Shown in pieces: positions 1-7,685 of a stretch of DNA of 39,034 nt; positions within the stretch are counted from its first letter, which is position 1; each line of letters starts with the position of its first letter. Source of the stretch: Hyphomicrobiales bacterium (lineage in GTDB: Bacteria > Pseudomonadota > Alphaproteobacteria > Rhizobiales > Aestuariivirgaceae); assembly GCA_016792865.1 (NCBI GenBank), contig JAEUMJ010000150.1:1-39034 (forward strand), in the 5' to 3' direction. The notes under the pieces were generated by a model, which was not told where the DNA came from, did not search any database, and saw only the letters and a program-made list of their open reading frames with translations. A program made the position numbers and the translations under genes.

Positions 1-1065
1 AAAACTCGTGTCCACGGGAAGCAGGCCCGCCATGCGATGCCGGACACCCGCCGCGTCGGTCAGTCCGTCGCCCAGCACCATGTAGCCGCCGCACTCACCG
101 TACACCGTGCCCGTGAATGACCTGACACCCTGGAGGAATGAATCATTCGCCGCCAGCCGTCCCGCATGAAGCTCCGGGTAGCCGCCGGGCAGGAAGAGGA
201 CATCACAGGTGGCATCCGGCCTATCATCCGCCAGTGGCGAGAACAGCTTCACCTCCGCACCCGCCGAACGCCAGCCGGCCAGCAGGTGCGCATAGGAAAA
301 GCCGAAGGCTTCGTCCTTTGCGACGGCGATGCGCTGGCCCGGCGGGGGCAGGACCGGAGCGGTGCTGTGATTCGTGATTTCCGTTCCAATCTGAAGCAGG
401 TTGTCAACAATTGTTTCACGTGTGACTCCTGCCGCCGCGCTTTCAATCAGCACCTCAAGCTGCTGATTCTCTTGGGCTTGCACCAATCCGAGGTGGCGCG
501 ATGGCATGTGGATAGAGTCACTGTGACGCAGTTCTCCGAGAACGGGCGGAGCATTCTTCAGGGCGTCCCGCAACAGCGCCGCATGACGGTCGGACTTGAC
601 GCGGTTGAGAAAGAGGCCAGCCACGGCAAGGTCCTGCCGGTAGCTGGTGAAGCCGTGCACAAGGGCCGCAATCGATTGGGCCTGATGGGCGCAATCGATG
701 ACCAGCAGCACAGGGAGGTCGAGCGCGGCAGCAAGGTCGGCGGTGGAACCGCGCGCGCCGTCGGGACCGTCGAACAGGCCCATCACGCCTTCGACGATCA
801 CCACGTCAGCCTCCCGCGCCTGTTGGGCGAGGAGGGCGCGGCAGGCGTTCTCTCCCATGGCCCAGAGGTCGAGGTTGAAGCACGGTGCCCCGGTGGCCGC
901 GGCATGGAAGCCGGGGTCGATGTAGTCCGGCCCCGCCTTTGCCGAGCGCACGCGATGGCCGCCGTTCTTCAAGGCCCGCAACAGGCCAAGGGTAACAAGT
1001 GTCTTGCCGCTGCCGGAGGTTGGCGCAGCAATGACAAAGCCCCGGCCCAAGCGGGCTTCAGCCAA
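1..1065 (-). CDS. cobB: Cobyrinate a,c-diamide synthase CobB (3' end outside window)
   Basis: Glutamine- and ATP-dependent amidation of the a and c side chains of the corrin ring, in the cytoplasm. The reverse-strand reading frame is open from position 1065 to the window edge, giving 355 codons of a family usually about 430-460 residues long, so the C-terminus is cut by the window and the gene is not shown to be broken. The N-terminal P-loop reads APTSGSGKT, followed by AGPDYIDPGFH and VIVEGVMGLFDG, all typical of CobB/CbiA. The glutaminase domain shows LFLPGGYPELH and the nucleophile motif YGECGGYM near positions 80-100. The most likely start is TTG at 1065, which overlaps the end of cobA by 8 bases and suggests translational coupling; a second TTG lies at 1050. 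It is the second gene of a leftward cobA-cobB unit. Confidence 0.93.
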   Translation of the reverse strand, partial: MAEARLGRGFVIAAPTSGSGKTLVTLGLLRALKNGGHRVRSAKAGPDYIDPGFHAAATGAPCFNLDLWAMGENACRALLAQQAREADVVIVEGVMGLFDGPDGARGSTADLAAALDLPVLLVIDCAHQAQSIAALVHGFTSYRQDLAVAGLFLNRVKSDRHAALLRDALKNAPPVLGELRHSDSIHMPSRHLGLVQAQENQQLEVLIESAAAGVTRETIVDNLLQIGTEITNHSTAPVLPPPGQRIAVAKDEAFGFSYAHLLAGWRSAGAEVKLFSPLADDRPDATCDVLFLPGGYPELHAGRLAANDSFLQGVRSFTGTVYGECGGYMVLGDGLTDAAGVRHRMAGLLPVDTSF

Positions 1066-1924
1066 TGGGGTTCTCCCGCAGCGAGGGGCCGTACCAGTCG
1101 AGCAGCGAGCGCCAGTCGCTCGCATGGCCGACCACGACGATCGCGGGTGTCGGCGGCTCGTTGGCGGCAACATAAGCCCCGGCCCCGGCAAGGGTGGTGG
1201 ACGCCACCTGTTGCGACGGCATGGAGGCGTTGGACAGGATCGTCACCGGATCATCCGCCGGACGCCCGTTGGCTTGCAGCACGGCGGCAATCTCGCCCAG
1301 GTTCTTCACCGCCATGTACATCACGATGACGGGTGCGGCGGTGGCGATGGCGGCCCAGTTGACGTTGGCGGGCATGCGCCCGGTCGCGTCGTGGCCGGTC
1401 AGGAAGATCACGGCATGGTTGGTGTCACGGTGGGTCGCGGGAATGCCGGCGTAGGCAAGTCCGCCCACGCCCGCCGTGATGCCGGGCACGATGCGGAAGG
1501 GCACACCGGCTTTGGCCAGGGTCTGACTTTCCTCGCCGCCGCGCCCGAACATGAAGGGGTCGCCGCCCTTGAGCCGCAACACGCGCTTGCCCGCCCTGGC
1601 GAGGTCGATGAGGCGTTCGGAGATATCCCGTTGCACGGGCGAAGGCTTGCCGCCCCGCTTGCCCGCATACTCAAGCTCGGCACCTACCCGCACCCAGCGG
1701 AGGATGTCCGGATTGACGAGGGCGTCATACACGACCACGTCGCAGTTCTGCATGGCGTGATAGGCGAGGAGGGACATCAGGCCCGGCGCACCCGGACCCG
1801 CCCCCACAAGCCAGACCCATCCCGCCTCGAATTGCGGGAAGGGTTCGTGGTCCAGTCTGGCAAAGCCGGGGCTGTGGTTGTCGCCTTCCCAGGGCTTTGC
1901 GCTTTTCGTTGGCGCGTGGCTCAT
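1058..1924 (-). CDS. cobA: Uroporphyrinogen-III C-methyltransferase CobA (SUMT)
   Basis: Transfers two methyl groups from SAM to uroporphyrinogen III to give precorrin-2, the branch point into cobalamin (and siroheme). The 288-residue protein has the SAM-binding loop VGAGPGAPGL near residues 40-49, the RLKGGDPFMFGRGGEE motif in the middle and the PGITAG segment after it, all standard for SUMT. About 35 residues precede the conserved core, somewhat longer than usual, but no better start is visible inside. No siroheme CysG dehydrogenase domain is fused, so this is the stand-alone form. The start lies only 21 bases from the divergent cbiD start, and the 3' end overlaps cobB. Identity is secure; the exact start is less so. 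Confidence 0.95.
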   Translation of the reverse strand: MSHAPTKSAKPWEGDNHSPGFARLDHEPFPQFEAGWVWLVGAGPGAPGLMSLLAYHAMQNCDVVVYDALVNPDILRWVRVGAELEYAGKRGGKPSPVQRDISERLIDLARAGKRVLRLKGGDPFMFGRGGEESQTLAKAGVPFRIVPGITAGVGGLAYAGIPATHRDTNHAVIFLTGHDATGRMPANVNWAAIATAAPVIVMYMAVKNLGEIAAVLQANGRPADDPVTILSNASMPSQQVASTTLAGAGAYVAANEPPTPAIVVVGHASDWRSLLDWYGPSLRENPIG

Positions 1925-1945
1925 GGCCCCTTATACCCATGCCCG

Positions 1946-2986
1946 ATGCTCCGGGAAAAGCCACAACAGACATTGCGTCGCGGTTGGACGACAGGTGCCT
2001 GCGCCACAGCCGCCACAAAGGCAGCCCTGACGGCTCTGCTTACCGGACGTTTTCCTGACCCGGTGGAGATCACCCTGCCCAAGGGCGAGAAGGTCTCCTT
2101 TGCCCTCGCGCGTGAGGAAACCGGGCAGGGCTGGGCCAGGGCGGGCATCATCAAGGACGCAGGCGATGATCCCGATGTCACCCACGGCGCGCTTGTCATG
2201 GCAACCGTGCGGCTGCGCCCGGAGGGGGTTGTCTTCAGGGCCGGTGAGGGGGTGGGCATGGTGACCAGGCCCGGCCTGCCGATTGCGCCCGGAGAGCCTG
2301 CAATCAACCCCGTGCCGCGCCAGATGATGATGGCCGTCGCCGCCGCTCTTGGCACCGGCGCCGAGATCGAGATCTCCGTGCCCGGTGGTGCCGCTCTCGC
2401 GGAAAAGACCTGGAACCCCCGTCTCGGCATCATCGGTGGCCTTTCCATTCTGGGGACCACGGGCATCGTCAATCCTTTCTCCTGTGCTGCCTGGATTGCC
2501 TCCATCCATCGCGGCATTGACGTTGCCCGCGCCATCGGGCTTGAGCATGTGGCGGGTTGTACCGGCTCGACTTCGGAAGACGCGGTGCGTGCCCATTACG
2601 CCCTGCCGCTGGAAGCCATGCTCGACATGGGAGACTTTGCGGGCGGTGTGTTGAAGTATCTTCGGCTGCATCCGGTGCCGCGCCTCACCATCGGTGGCGG
2701 CTTCGGCAAGATGACGAAGCTCGCGCAGGGCGCCATGGATTTGCATTCAGGGCGAAGCCAGGTGGATTTTGCCTGGCTGGCGGAGCGCGTGCCTTCCAGG
2801 CTCATGCCGGAGGTTCTTGCCGCCAACACGGCCCAGCATGTCCTGGAACTGGCGGGACCGCGCCTTGCTCAAGATGTCGCAGTGCTCGCCCTGGCGGAAG
2901 CGCGCAAGGTTCTGGCAGACGCGCCGGTTGTCGCCGATGTCATGATCGTCGATCGCGCCGGAAAGGTGATCGCCCATGCCGAATGA
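1946..2986 (+). CDS. cbiD: Cobalt-precorrin-5B C1-methyltransferase CbiD
   Basis: SAM-dependent C1 methylation linked to loss of the extruded C20 fragment during corrin ring contraction. The 346-residue product starts with the family signature LRRGWTTGACATAATKAA and carries PKGEKVSF and GGFGKMTKLAQG, the last being the C-terminal CbiD hallmark. The reading frame stays open far upstream (to about 1004), but that stretch is antisense to cobA and does not look like CbiD. ATG 1946 puts the signature at residue 11, as expected. It is the first gene of a rightward cbiD-cobK unit and overlaps cobK by 11 bases. The name comes from the anaerobic pathway; many alphaproteobacteria use CbiD where CobF would act, together with otherwise aerobic enzymes. 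Confidence 0.94.
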   Translation: MLREKPQQTLRRGWTTGACATAATKAALTALLTGRFPDPVEITLPKGEKVSFALAREETGQGWARAGIIKDAGDDPDVTHGALVMATVRLRPEGVVFRAGEGVGMVTRPGLPIAPGEPAINPVPRQMMMAVAAALGTGAEIEISVPGGAALAEKTWNPRLGIIGGLSILGTTGIVNPFSCAAWIASIHRGIDVARAIGLEHVAGCTGSTSEDAVRAHYALPLEAMLDMGDFAGGVLKYLRLHPVPRLTIGGGFGKMTKLAQGAMDLHSGRSQVDFAWLAERVPSRLMPEVLAANTAQHVLELAGPRLAQDVAVLALAEARKVLADAPVVADVMIVDRAGKVIAHAE

Positions 2987-3728
2987 CCTGCCCGCCCGCC
3001 GCATCCTCATTCTCGCCGGAACAGCCGAAGCCCGTGACCTCGCCGATGCCCTGGTGAAGCTGGGGCATGATGTGACCTCATCCTTCGCGGGTGTCACGCA
3101 AGACCCGCTTCTTCCTGCCGGTCGCATCCACCGTGGCGGTTTCGGCGGCGTGGACGGCCTGCGCAGCTTCATTGCTGCCGAGGGAATTTCGCTGGTGATC
3201 GATGCAACCCATCCCTTCGCGGCGCAGATGTCGGCGCAGGCTCATGCGGCCTGTGCAGCAGAGGGGATGAGCCTGATGCGGCTTGAACGCCCGGAGTGGC
3301 GTGCGCAGGAGGGCGACAGGTGGATCGTCGCTGCCGACATGGCACAAGCGGTGGCGCTCATTCCCGCCCAATCCCATGTGCTCGTCACCACGGGCCGGAA
3401 GGGCCTTGCGGGACTCTTTGCAAGGACGGATCTGACAGGTCTTGTCCGTGCAATCGAGAAGCCCTCGGAAACCCTGCCGCCGGGGTGGTCGCTTCTCCTC
3501 GACCGCCCCCCCTACAAGGCGGATTCGGAACAACGACTGATGGAAGTCGAAGGCATCAGTTGCCTTCTGACCAAGAATGCAGGGGGAGGAAGCACCGCGG
3601 CCAAACTTGCGGCGGCGCGGGCCCTGGGCCTGCCCGTTGTCATCATCGCCCGGCCTCTGAAGCCCCCGTGCCAGACCTTCGCGAGCGTCGCCGAGGCCTT
3701 GCTTGGAATCACCCCAAAGGCGGGTTAG
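2976..3728 (+). CDS. cobK: Precorrin-6A reductase CobK
   Basis: NADPH-dependent reduction of the precorrin-6A macrocycle to precorrin-6B. The 250-residue protein begins RRILILAGTAEARDLADAL, the nucleotide-binding start typical of CobK/CbiJ. It has DATHPFAAQMS near residue 75 and the C-terminal LLTKNAGGGSTAAKLAAARALGLPVV region, where the TKNSGG-like motif appears as TKNAGG. Its length matches the family. The start overlaps the end of cbiD by 11 bases, so the two are almost certainly cotranscribed and probably translationally coupled. The aerobic CobK and the anaerobic CbiJ are homologous; which the cell uses depends on the other pathway genes, which lie outside this window. Confidence 0.93.
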   Translation: MPNDLPARRILILAGTAEARDLADALVKLGHDVTSSFAGVTQDPLLPAGRIHRGGFGGVDGLRSFIAAEGISLVIDATHPFAAQMSAQAHAACAAEGMSLMRLERPEWRAQEGDRWIVAADMAQAVALIPAQSHVLVTTGRKGLAGLFARTDLTGLVRAIEKPSETLPPGWSLLLDRPPYKADSEQRLMEVEGISCLLTKNAGGGSTAAKLAAARALGLPVVIIARPLKPPCQTFASVAEALLGITPKAG

Positions 3729-3760
3729 ACTTTTCTTTTCAACCGGAAGAGGTTTTTGAA

Positions 3761-4774
3761 ATGCTGCGGAAGTTGCTGGGAGCCTTGGCCGCCACCCTCG
3801 TGTTTGCGGGGGCAGCATCAGCCTCGACCCTCGACGAGGTGAAGTCGCGCGGAAAACTGCTCTGCGGCGTCAATTCCGGCCTTCAGGGTTTCGCCGAGAA
3901 ACAGGGTGACGGCTCTTGGGCGGGCTTCGATGTTGACTATTGCAAGGCGCTGGCTGCTGCCGTTCTGGGCGATGCTGCAAAAGTGGAGTTCGTCGGCCTC
4001 ACCGCGCAGGACCGTTTCGACAAGCTGAAATCCGGTGCGGTTGATGTCCTCGCCCGCAACACGACCTGGACCATGGAGCGCGAAACCAAACTGCCGTTCC
4101 GTTTCGCCGGCATCAGCTATCACGACGGTCAGGGTTTCATGGTGCCGAAGCTTTCGGGCGTCACCTCGGTTTTCAACATGAGCCAGGCCTCCATCTGCTT
4201 TGTGAGCGGAACCACGACCCAGGCCAATGTCGATGACTATTTCCGCGAAAAGGAAATGGCCTACACGGCCCAGACGTTCTCAAGCATCGCCGACGCCGTC
4301 GCGGCCTATGAGGCGGGCAAATGCGATGCCTACACTGCCGACCAGTCCCAGCTCTATGCGGTTCGCCTCAAGCTGGCGAGGCCGGAAGACCACATCATCC
4401 TTCCCGAAGTGGTCTCGAAGGAGCCGCTCGGACCCGTGGTTCGCGTGGGCGATGAACAGTGGTTCAACATCGCCCGCTGGACCCTGTTCGCTCTCATCAA
4501 TGCGGAAGAACTGGAAGTGCGCGGTCCCGGAGTTGCCGAGGCCAGGGAAAAATCCAAGAAGCCGAACATCCGGCGCCTGCTCGGCGTGGAAGGAACCTTC
4601 GGCGCGGACCTGGGCCTTGATGCAGACTGGGCGGCCCGCGCCATCACGGCCGTGGGCAACTATGGCGAGATCTTCGACCGCAATCTGGGGACTGGCTCCA
4701 AGCTGCAAATCGAACGCGGCCTGAATGCCTTGTGGGACAAGGGAGGCATCCTCTACGTGCCGCCGGTACGCTGA
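3761..4774 (+). CDS. aapJ: Amino-acid ABC transporter periplasmic binding protein, AapJ type
   Basis: Periplasmic binding protein for general L-amino acid uptake (Aap/Bzt family). The 337-residue preprotein has a clear signal peptide (MLRKLLGALAATLVFAGAASA, cleaved near residue 21), then TLDEVKSRGKLLCGVNSGLQGF and GFDVDYCKALAAAVLG, the usual opening of this family. DRFDKLKSGAVDVLARNTTWT supplies part of the ligand pocket. ATG 3761 is preceded by GGAAGAGG about 12 bases upstream and immediately precedes the signal peptide; the frame is open further upstream only as a shadow of cobK. Normally aapJ is followed by aapQ, aapM and aapP for the permeases and ATPase. Here the next gene is sseA on the opposite strand, so this copy is an orphan unless partners lie elsewhere. 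Confidence 0.88.
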   Translation: MLRKLLGALAATLVFAGAASASTLDEVKSRGKLLCGVNSGLQGFAEKQGDGSWAGFDVDYCKALAAAVLGDAAKVEFVGLTAQDRFDKLKSGAVDVLARNTTWTMERETKLPFRFAGISYHDGQGFMVPKLSGVTSVFNMSQASICFVSGTTTQANVDDYFREKEMAYTAQTFSSIADAVAAYEAGKCDAYTADQSQLYAVRLKLARPEDHIILPEVVSKEPLGPVVRVGDEQWFNIARWTLFALINAEELEVRGPGVAEAREKSKKPNIRRLLGVEGTFGADLGLDADWAARAITAVGNYGEIFDRNLGTGSKLQIERGLNALWDKGGILYVPPVR

Positions 4775-4792
4775 ACGACCGAGATGTTCAGC
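4770..4792. terminator. Stem-loop spanning the stop codons of aapJ and sseA
   Basis: GCTGAAC (4770-4776) and GTTCAGC (4786-4792) form a perfect 7-bp stem with a 9-base loop. The left arm contains the TGA of aapJ and the right arm the TGA of sseA read on the other strand. No run of T follows on either side, so it is not a classical intrinsic terminator. It may still mark the 3' ends of the two convergent transcripts; this is inference from position only. Confidence 0.4.
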
Positions 4793-5624
4793 CGGTCGCG
4801 ACGGGATTGGAACTGGCGCCCCATTCGGTCCATGACCCGTCGTACAGCGCATGGTCGTGCGCACCCAGTTCGGTGAGGGCCAAGCTCAGGATCGCCGCCG
4901 TCACCCCGGAACCGCAGCTCGTGATAATTGGCTTTTGCAAGTCGATTCCGGCACTTGTGAGGGCTTCCGAAAGTTCTTTCTGAGCCTTCATGGTGCCATC
5001 GGGCCGAAGCAGCGAGGCGTAGTGAACATTCTTCGCTCCGGGCATGTGTCCGGGGCGGACACCGGGGCGCGGCTCCTGTTCTTCGCCCCGGAAGCGGGTG
5101 CCGGAGCGGGCATCGGCAACTTGCGCGGCCCCGCCGTCGAGTGCCTTCGCGACGTCGGCCATGCCCTTCACCATGCTGGCGCGGACGCGGGGCGTGAAAT
5201 GCCGCTCCTGCGGAGTGACGGGCATTTCGTCCTCCAGCGGGCGGCCCTCGCGCTGCCACTTTGGCAAGCCGCCATCCAGAACCGCAACATCGTCGTGGCC
5301 CATGACCTTGAACATCCACCAGCAGCGGGCGGCGGAGAACAGGCCTGCGCTGTCGTAGCAGATGACCTTCTTGCCGTCCCCTACGCCGAGTTTCTTGACG
5401 CCACTTGCGAATTGGGCAGGCGCGGGCAGCATGTGGGGCAGGGGCGAAGTCCGGTCGGACAGCGCATCGATGTCGAAGAAGCGGGCACCCGGAATGCGGA
5501 CTGACAGATACTCCGCCCTTGCATCCCGCTTGGCTGCCGGAAGATGCCACGAGGCATCGAGGATGACGACATCGGGTGCATCGAGATGCTGCGCCAGCCA
5601 CTCAGTCGATACGAGATTGCTCAT
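4788..5624 (-). CDS. sseA: 3-mercaptopyruvate sulfurtransferase
   Basis: Transfers sulfur from 3-mercaptopyruvate, a cysteine breakdown product, to thiol acceptors or cyanide through a cysteine persulfide. The 278-residue protein has two rhodanese domains, the first starting with STEWLAQHLDAPDVVILDASWHLP and the second ending in the active-site loop around Cys237. That loop reads CGSGVTA, the form that marks mercaptopyruvate rather than thiosulfate sulfurtransferases. ATG 5624 is chosen because homology starts there; the frame runs open to 5747, but that part overlaps alaX and matches nothing. It lies 8 bases downstream of alaX and is the last gene of the cysK-alaX-sseA run, which fits a role in sulfur amino-acid metabolism. 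Confidence 0.93.
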   Translation of the reverse strand: MSNLVSTEWLAQHLDAPDVVILDASWHLPAAKRDARAEYLSVRIPGARFFDIDALSDRTSPLPHMLPAPAQFASGVKKLGVGDGKKVICYDSAGLFSAARCWWMFKVMGHDDVAVLDGGLPKWQREGRPLEDEMPVTPQERHFTPRVRASMVKGMADVAKALDGGAAQVADARSGTRFRGEEQEPRPGVRPGHMPGAKNVHYASLLRPDGTMKAQKELSEALTSAGIDLQKPIITSCGSGVTAAILSLALTELGAHDHALYDGSWTEWGASSNPVATG

Positions 5625-5632
5625 GATGACCT

Positions 5633-6355
5633 TCAGGGATTTGCCAGGACCAGGCGAATACGGCGGTTGATCTTGCCCTTGTTCTGGATCTTGTCCACGG
5701 CGATTTCGCCGATCTCTCCGGTGGACTTCACATGCGTTCCACCGCACGGCTGAAGATCGACGCTGCCATCCGCGCCGATCAGGACGAGCCTGACCTTCCC
5801 GGTGCCGCGCGGCGGTTTCACGAACATGGTCCGCACCAGTTCCGGATTGGCATCAAGTTCCTCATCGGTGATCCAGCGTGTGGTTACGGGATGGTCTTCC
5901 CTGATCCAGCCGTTGATCCTGTCCGAGAGCGCGGTGCGGTCCGGTATCTGCCCTTCGGGGATATCGAAGTCGATGCGCCCTCCGTCTTCGGTGATGGCCG
6001 AACCTGTCACGGCAAAAGGGACCGCCGCGCACAAGAGGTGCATCATGGTGTGACAGCGCATGATGCGGCTGCGGTGTCCCCAGTCGAGTTCCGCCATGAC
6101 GGTGTCGCCGACGGCCGGAAGCTGTTGGCCTTCGGCAGGAATGTGCACGACATTCTTGTGCTCGTCATAGACCGTGGTGGCAATCGCGATGCTGTTGCCG
6201 TTGGAGATGAGCGCGCCCTTGTCGCCGGGCTGGCCGCCTGCCGTGGCATAGAAAACGGTCTGGTCGAGAATGATGCCGCCGCGATCATTCACGCCCGTCA
6301 CTTTCGCCGTGCAGGACTTGGCATAGGCGTCGTCGCGAAAGAGCAGGGTGGTCAC
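5633..6355 (-). CDS. alaX: Free-standing alanyl-tRNA editing protein AlaX
   Basis: Hydrolyses mischarged Ser-tRNA(Ala) (and possibly Gly-tRNA(Ala)) in trans. The 240-residue protein matches the editing part of alanyl-tRNA synthetase without the aminoacylation or C-Ala domains. The zinc ligands are visible: HTMMH (His102, His106) and CGGTH (Cys204, His208). A glycine motif, TAGGQPGDKG near residues 38-47, places it with the medium-length AlaX-M type rather than the short AlaX-S. Its ATG overlaps the stop of cysK by 4 bases (ATGA), so it is likely coupled to cysteine synthase, and sseA follows after 8 bases. Function is firm at family level; the reason for the coupling to cysK is unknown. Confidence 0.92.
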   Translation of the reverse strand: MTTLLFRDDAYAKSCTAKVTGVNDRGGIILDQTVFYATAGGQPGDKGALISNGNSIAIATTVYDEHKNVVHIPAEGQQLPAVGDTVMAELDWGHRSRIMRCHTMMHLLCAAVPFAVTGSAITEDGGRIDFDIPEGQIPDRTALSDRINGWIREDHPVTTRWITDEELDANPELVRTMFVKPPRGTGKVRLVLIGADGSVDLQPCGGTHVKSTGEIGEIAVDKIQNKGKINRRIRLVLANP

Positions 6356-7380
6356 TGCGGCACCTCTTCAAAAACCCTGGGCGCTGTGGAAGGCGCTTCG
6401 AGCCAGCGCGGCACGGGCAGGTTCTTTGAGCGCAGGAACGCCGGATTGAAGATCTTCGAGGCGTAGCGCGTGCCGTAGTCACACAACACCGTTACAATGG
6501 TGTGGCCGGGCCCCATCGCCCTTGCGAGGCGAATGGCGCCCGCCACATTGATGCCGGTGGAGCCACCCATGCAGAGGCCCTCATGTTCCAGCAGGTCGAA
6601 CGCCACCGTCAGGGCCTCGTCGTCGGGAATCTGGAATGCCTCATCCACAACGATGCCTTCGAGATTCCTGGTGATGCGACCCTGGCCGATTCCCTCGGTG
6701 ATCGACGAGCCTTCGGACTTGAGTTCCCCGGTCTTGTAGTAGCTGAAAAGGGCGGCTCCCATGGGATCGGCGAGGGCGATCTTCACGTTCTTGTTGCGCT
6801 CCTTGAGGGCGAGGCTGACGCCGCCGAGTGTGCCACCGGAACCGACCGCCGCGACAAAGCCATCGACCTTGCCGTCGGTCTGCTGCCAGATTTCGGGCGC
6901 CGTCGTCTCGATATGTGCCTGACGGTTCGCGACATTGTCGAACTGGTTGGCCCACACGCCGCCCATGGCTTTCGCGAGGCGGCCCGAATATTTCACGTAG
7001 TTGTTGGGGTTCTTGTAGGGAACGGCAGGCACTTCAACCAGTTCGGCACCGAGCTGGCGCAGGGCGTCCTTTTTCTCCTGCGACTGGGTTTCCGGGATGA
7101 CGATGACACTACGGATGCCGAGTGCGTTGGCAACGACCGTGAGGCCGATCCCCGTGTTGCCCGCCGTGCCTTCGACGATCGTGCCGCCGGGCTTCAAGTC
7201 TCCGCGGGCGATGGCGTCCTTGATGATGAAGAGGGCGGCACGGTCCTTGACCGACTGCCCGGGGTTCATGAATTCCGCCTTGCCGAGAATCGTGCAGCCC
7301 GTGAGTTCCGAGGCCTTGCGCAGCTTGATGAGGGGCGTGTTGCCGATGGCGGCAGTGACGTCTGGGCGAATATTCATCAT
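6352..7380 (-). CDS. cysK: Cysteine synthase (O-acetylserine sulfhydrylase)
   Basis: PLP enzyme that makes cysteine from O-acetylserine and sulfide. The 342-residue protein starts IRPDVTAAIGNTPLIKL. The PLP lysine is Lys45 in NPGQSVKDRAA, and the loop that binds substrate carboxylate reads EGTAGNTGIG (most CysK have TSGNTG). GSGGTLGG, the PLP phosphate loop, follows. Three ATG codons cluster at 7386, 7380 and 7377; AAAGG sits 6 bases before 7380, which favours that start. The gene heads a leftward operon with alaX and sseA. CysM and cystathionine beta-synthase are close relatives, but the domain length (no CBS domains) and motifs favour a CysK-type enzyme. Confidence 0.92.
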   Translation of the reverse strand: MMNIRPDVTAAIGNTPLIKLRKASELTGCTILGKAEFMNPGQSVKDRAALFIIKDAIARGDLKPGGTIVEGTAGNTGIGLTVVANALGIRSVIVIPETQSQEKKDALRQLGAELVEVPAVPYKNPNNYVKYSGRLAKAMGGVWANQFDNVANRQAHIETTAPEIWQQTDGKVDGFVAAVGSGGTLGGVSLALKERNKNVKIALADPMGAALFSYYKTGELKSEGSSITEGIGQGRITRNLEGIVVDEAFQIPDDEALTVAFDLLEHEGLCMGGSTGINVAGAIRLARAMGPGHTIVTVLCDYGTRYASKIFNPAFLRSKNLPVPRWLEAPSTAPRVFEEVPQ

Positions 7381-7443
7381 GATCATCCTTTGGCGGATAC
7401 AATGGCGGCTGCCCGCCGTGGCGTCAAATCAGGGGGACCAAAA

Positions 7444-7470
7444 CAAAACGCCGGCCCAGGGGACCGGCGT
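7444..7470 (-). terminator. Intrinsic terminator after tRNA-Asn
   Basis: Stem ACGCCGG (7448-7454) with CCGGCGT (7464-7470), loop of 9 bases, followed on the minus strand by TTTTGTTTT (positions 7448 down to 7440). It lies just after the tRNA-Asn 3' end and before the cysK start, so it separates the two transcripts. Confidence 0.85.
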
Positions 7471-7478
7471 TTCAAATC

Positions 7479-7554
7479 TGGCTCCCCGACCTGGACTCGA
7501 ACCAGGGACCATTCGATTAACAGTCGAATGCTCTACCAACTGAGCTATCGGGGA
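7479..7554 (-). tRNA. tRNA-Asn (GTT)
   Basis: A 76-base tRNA on the minus strand with the CCA end encoded (7481-7479). The acceptor TCCCCGA pairs with TCGGGGA. The anticodon GTT lies at 7521-7519, at the standard position 34-36, inside the loop CTGTTAA. The T arm carries GGTTCGAGTCC. It is read as asparagine and is followed by a strong terminator. Confidence 0.97.
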
Positions 7555-7685
7555 ATGTGGCGCGGCCTTTAGCAGAGCCGAATTGCCAGTCAAAGTGTTT
7601 TTTGCCCTTTGGGGCGGATGTGCGGTGCAGGGGATGAAACTTCGCCGTTTCGCGCTATATGTAGGCCTTGATCGAGGAGACCTCC

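Noticed and set aside
166-1329. A 387-codon plus-strand frame
   Set aside because: It is antisense to cobB and cobA, both of which have clear catalytic motifs.
1004-1945. N-terminal extension of cbiD
   Set aside because: The open frame runs through the reverse of cobA and lacks CbiD similarity; ATG 1946 fits the family start.
7668-7685. TTG start for the small membrane protein
   Set aside because: The GAGGAGA ribosome site lies inside this extension and is well spaced for the GTG at 7686.
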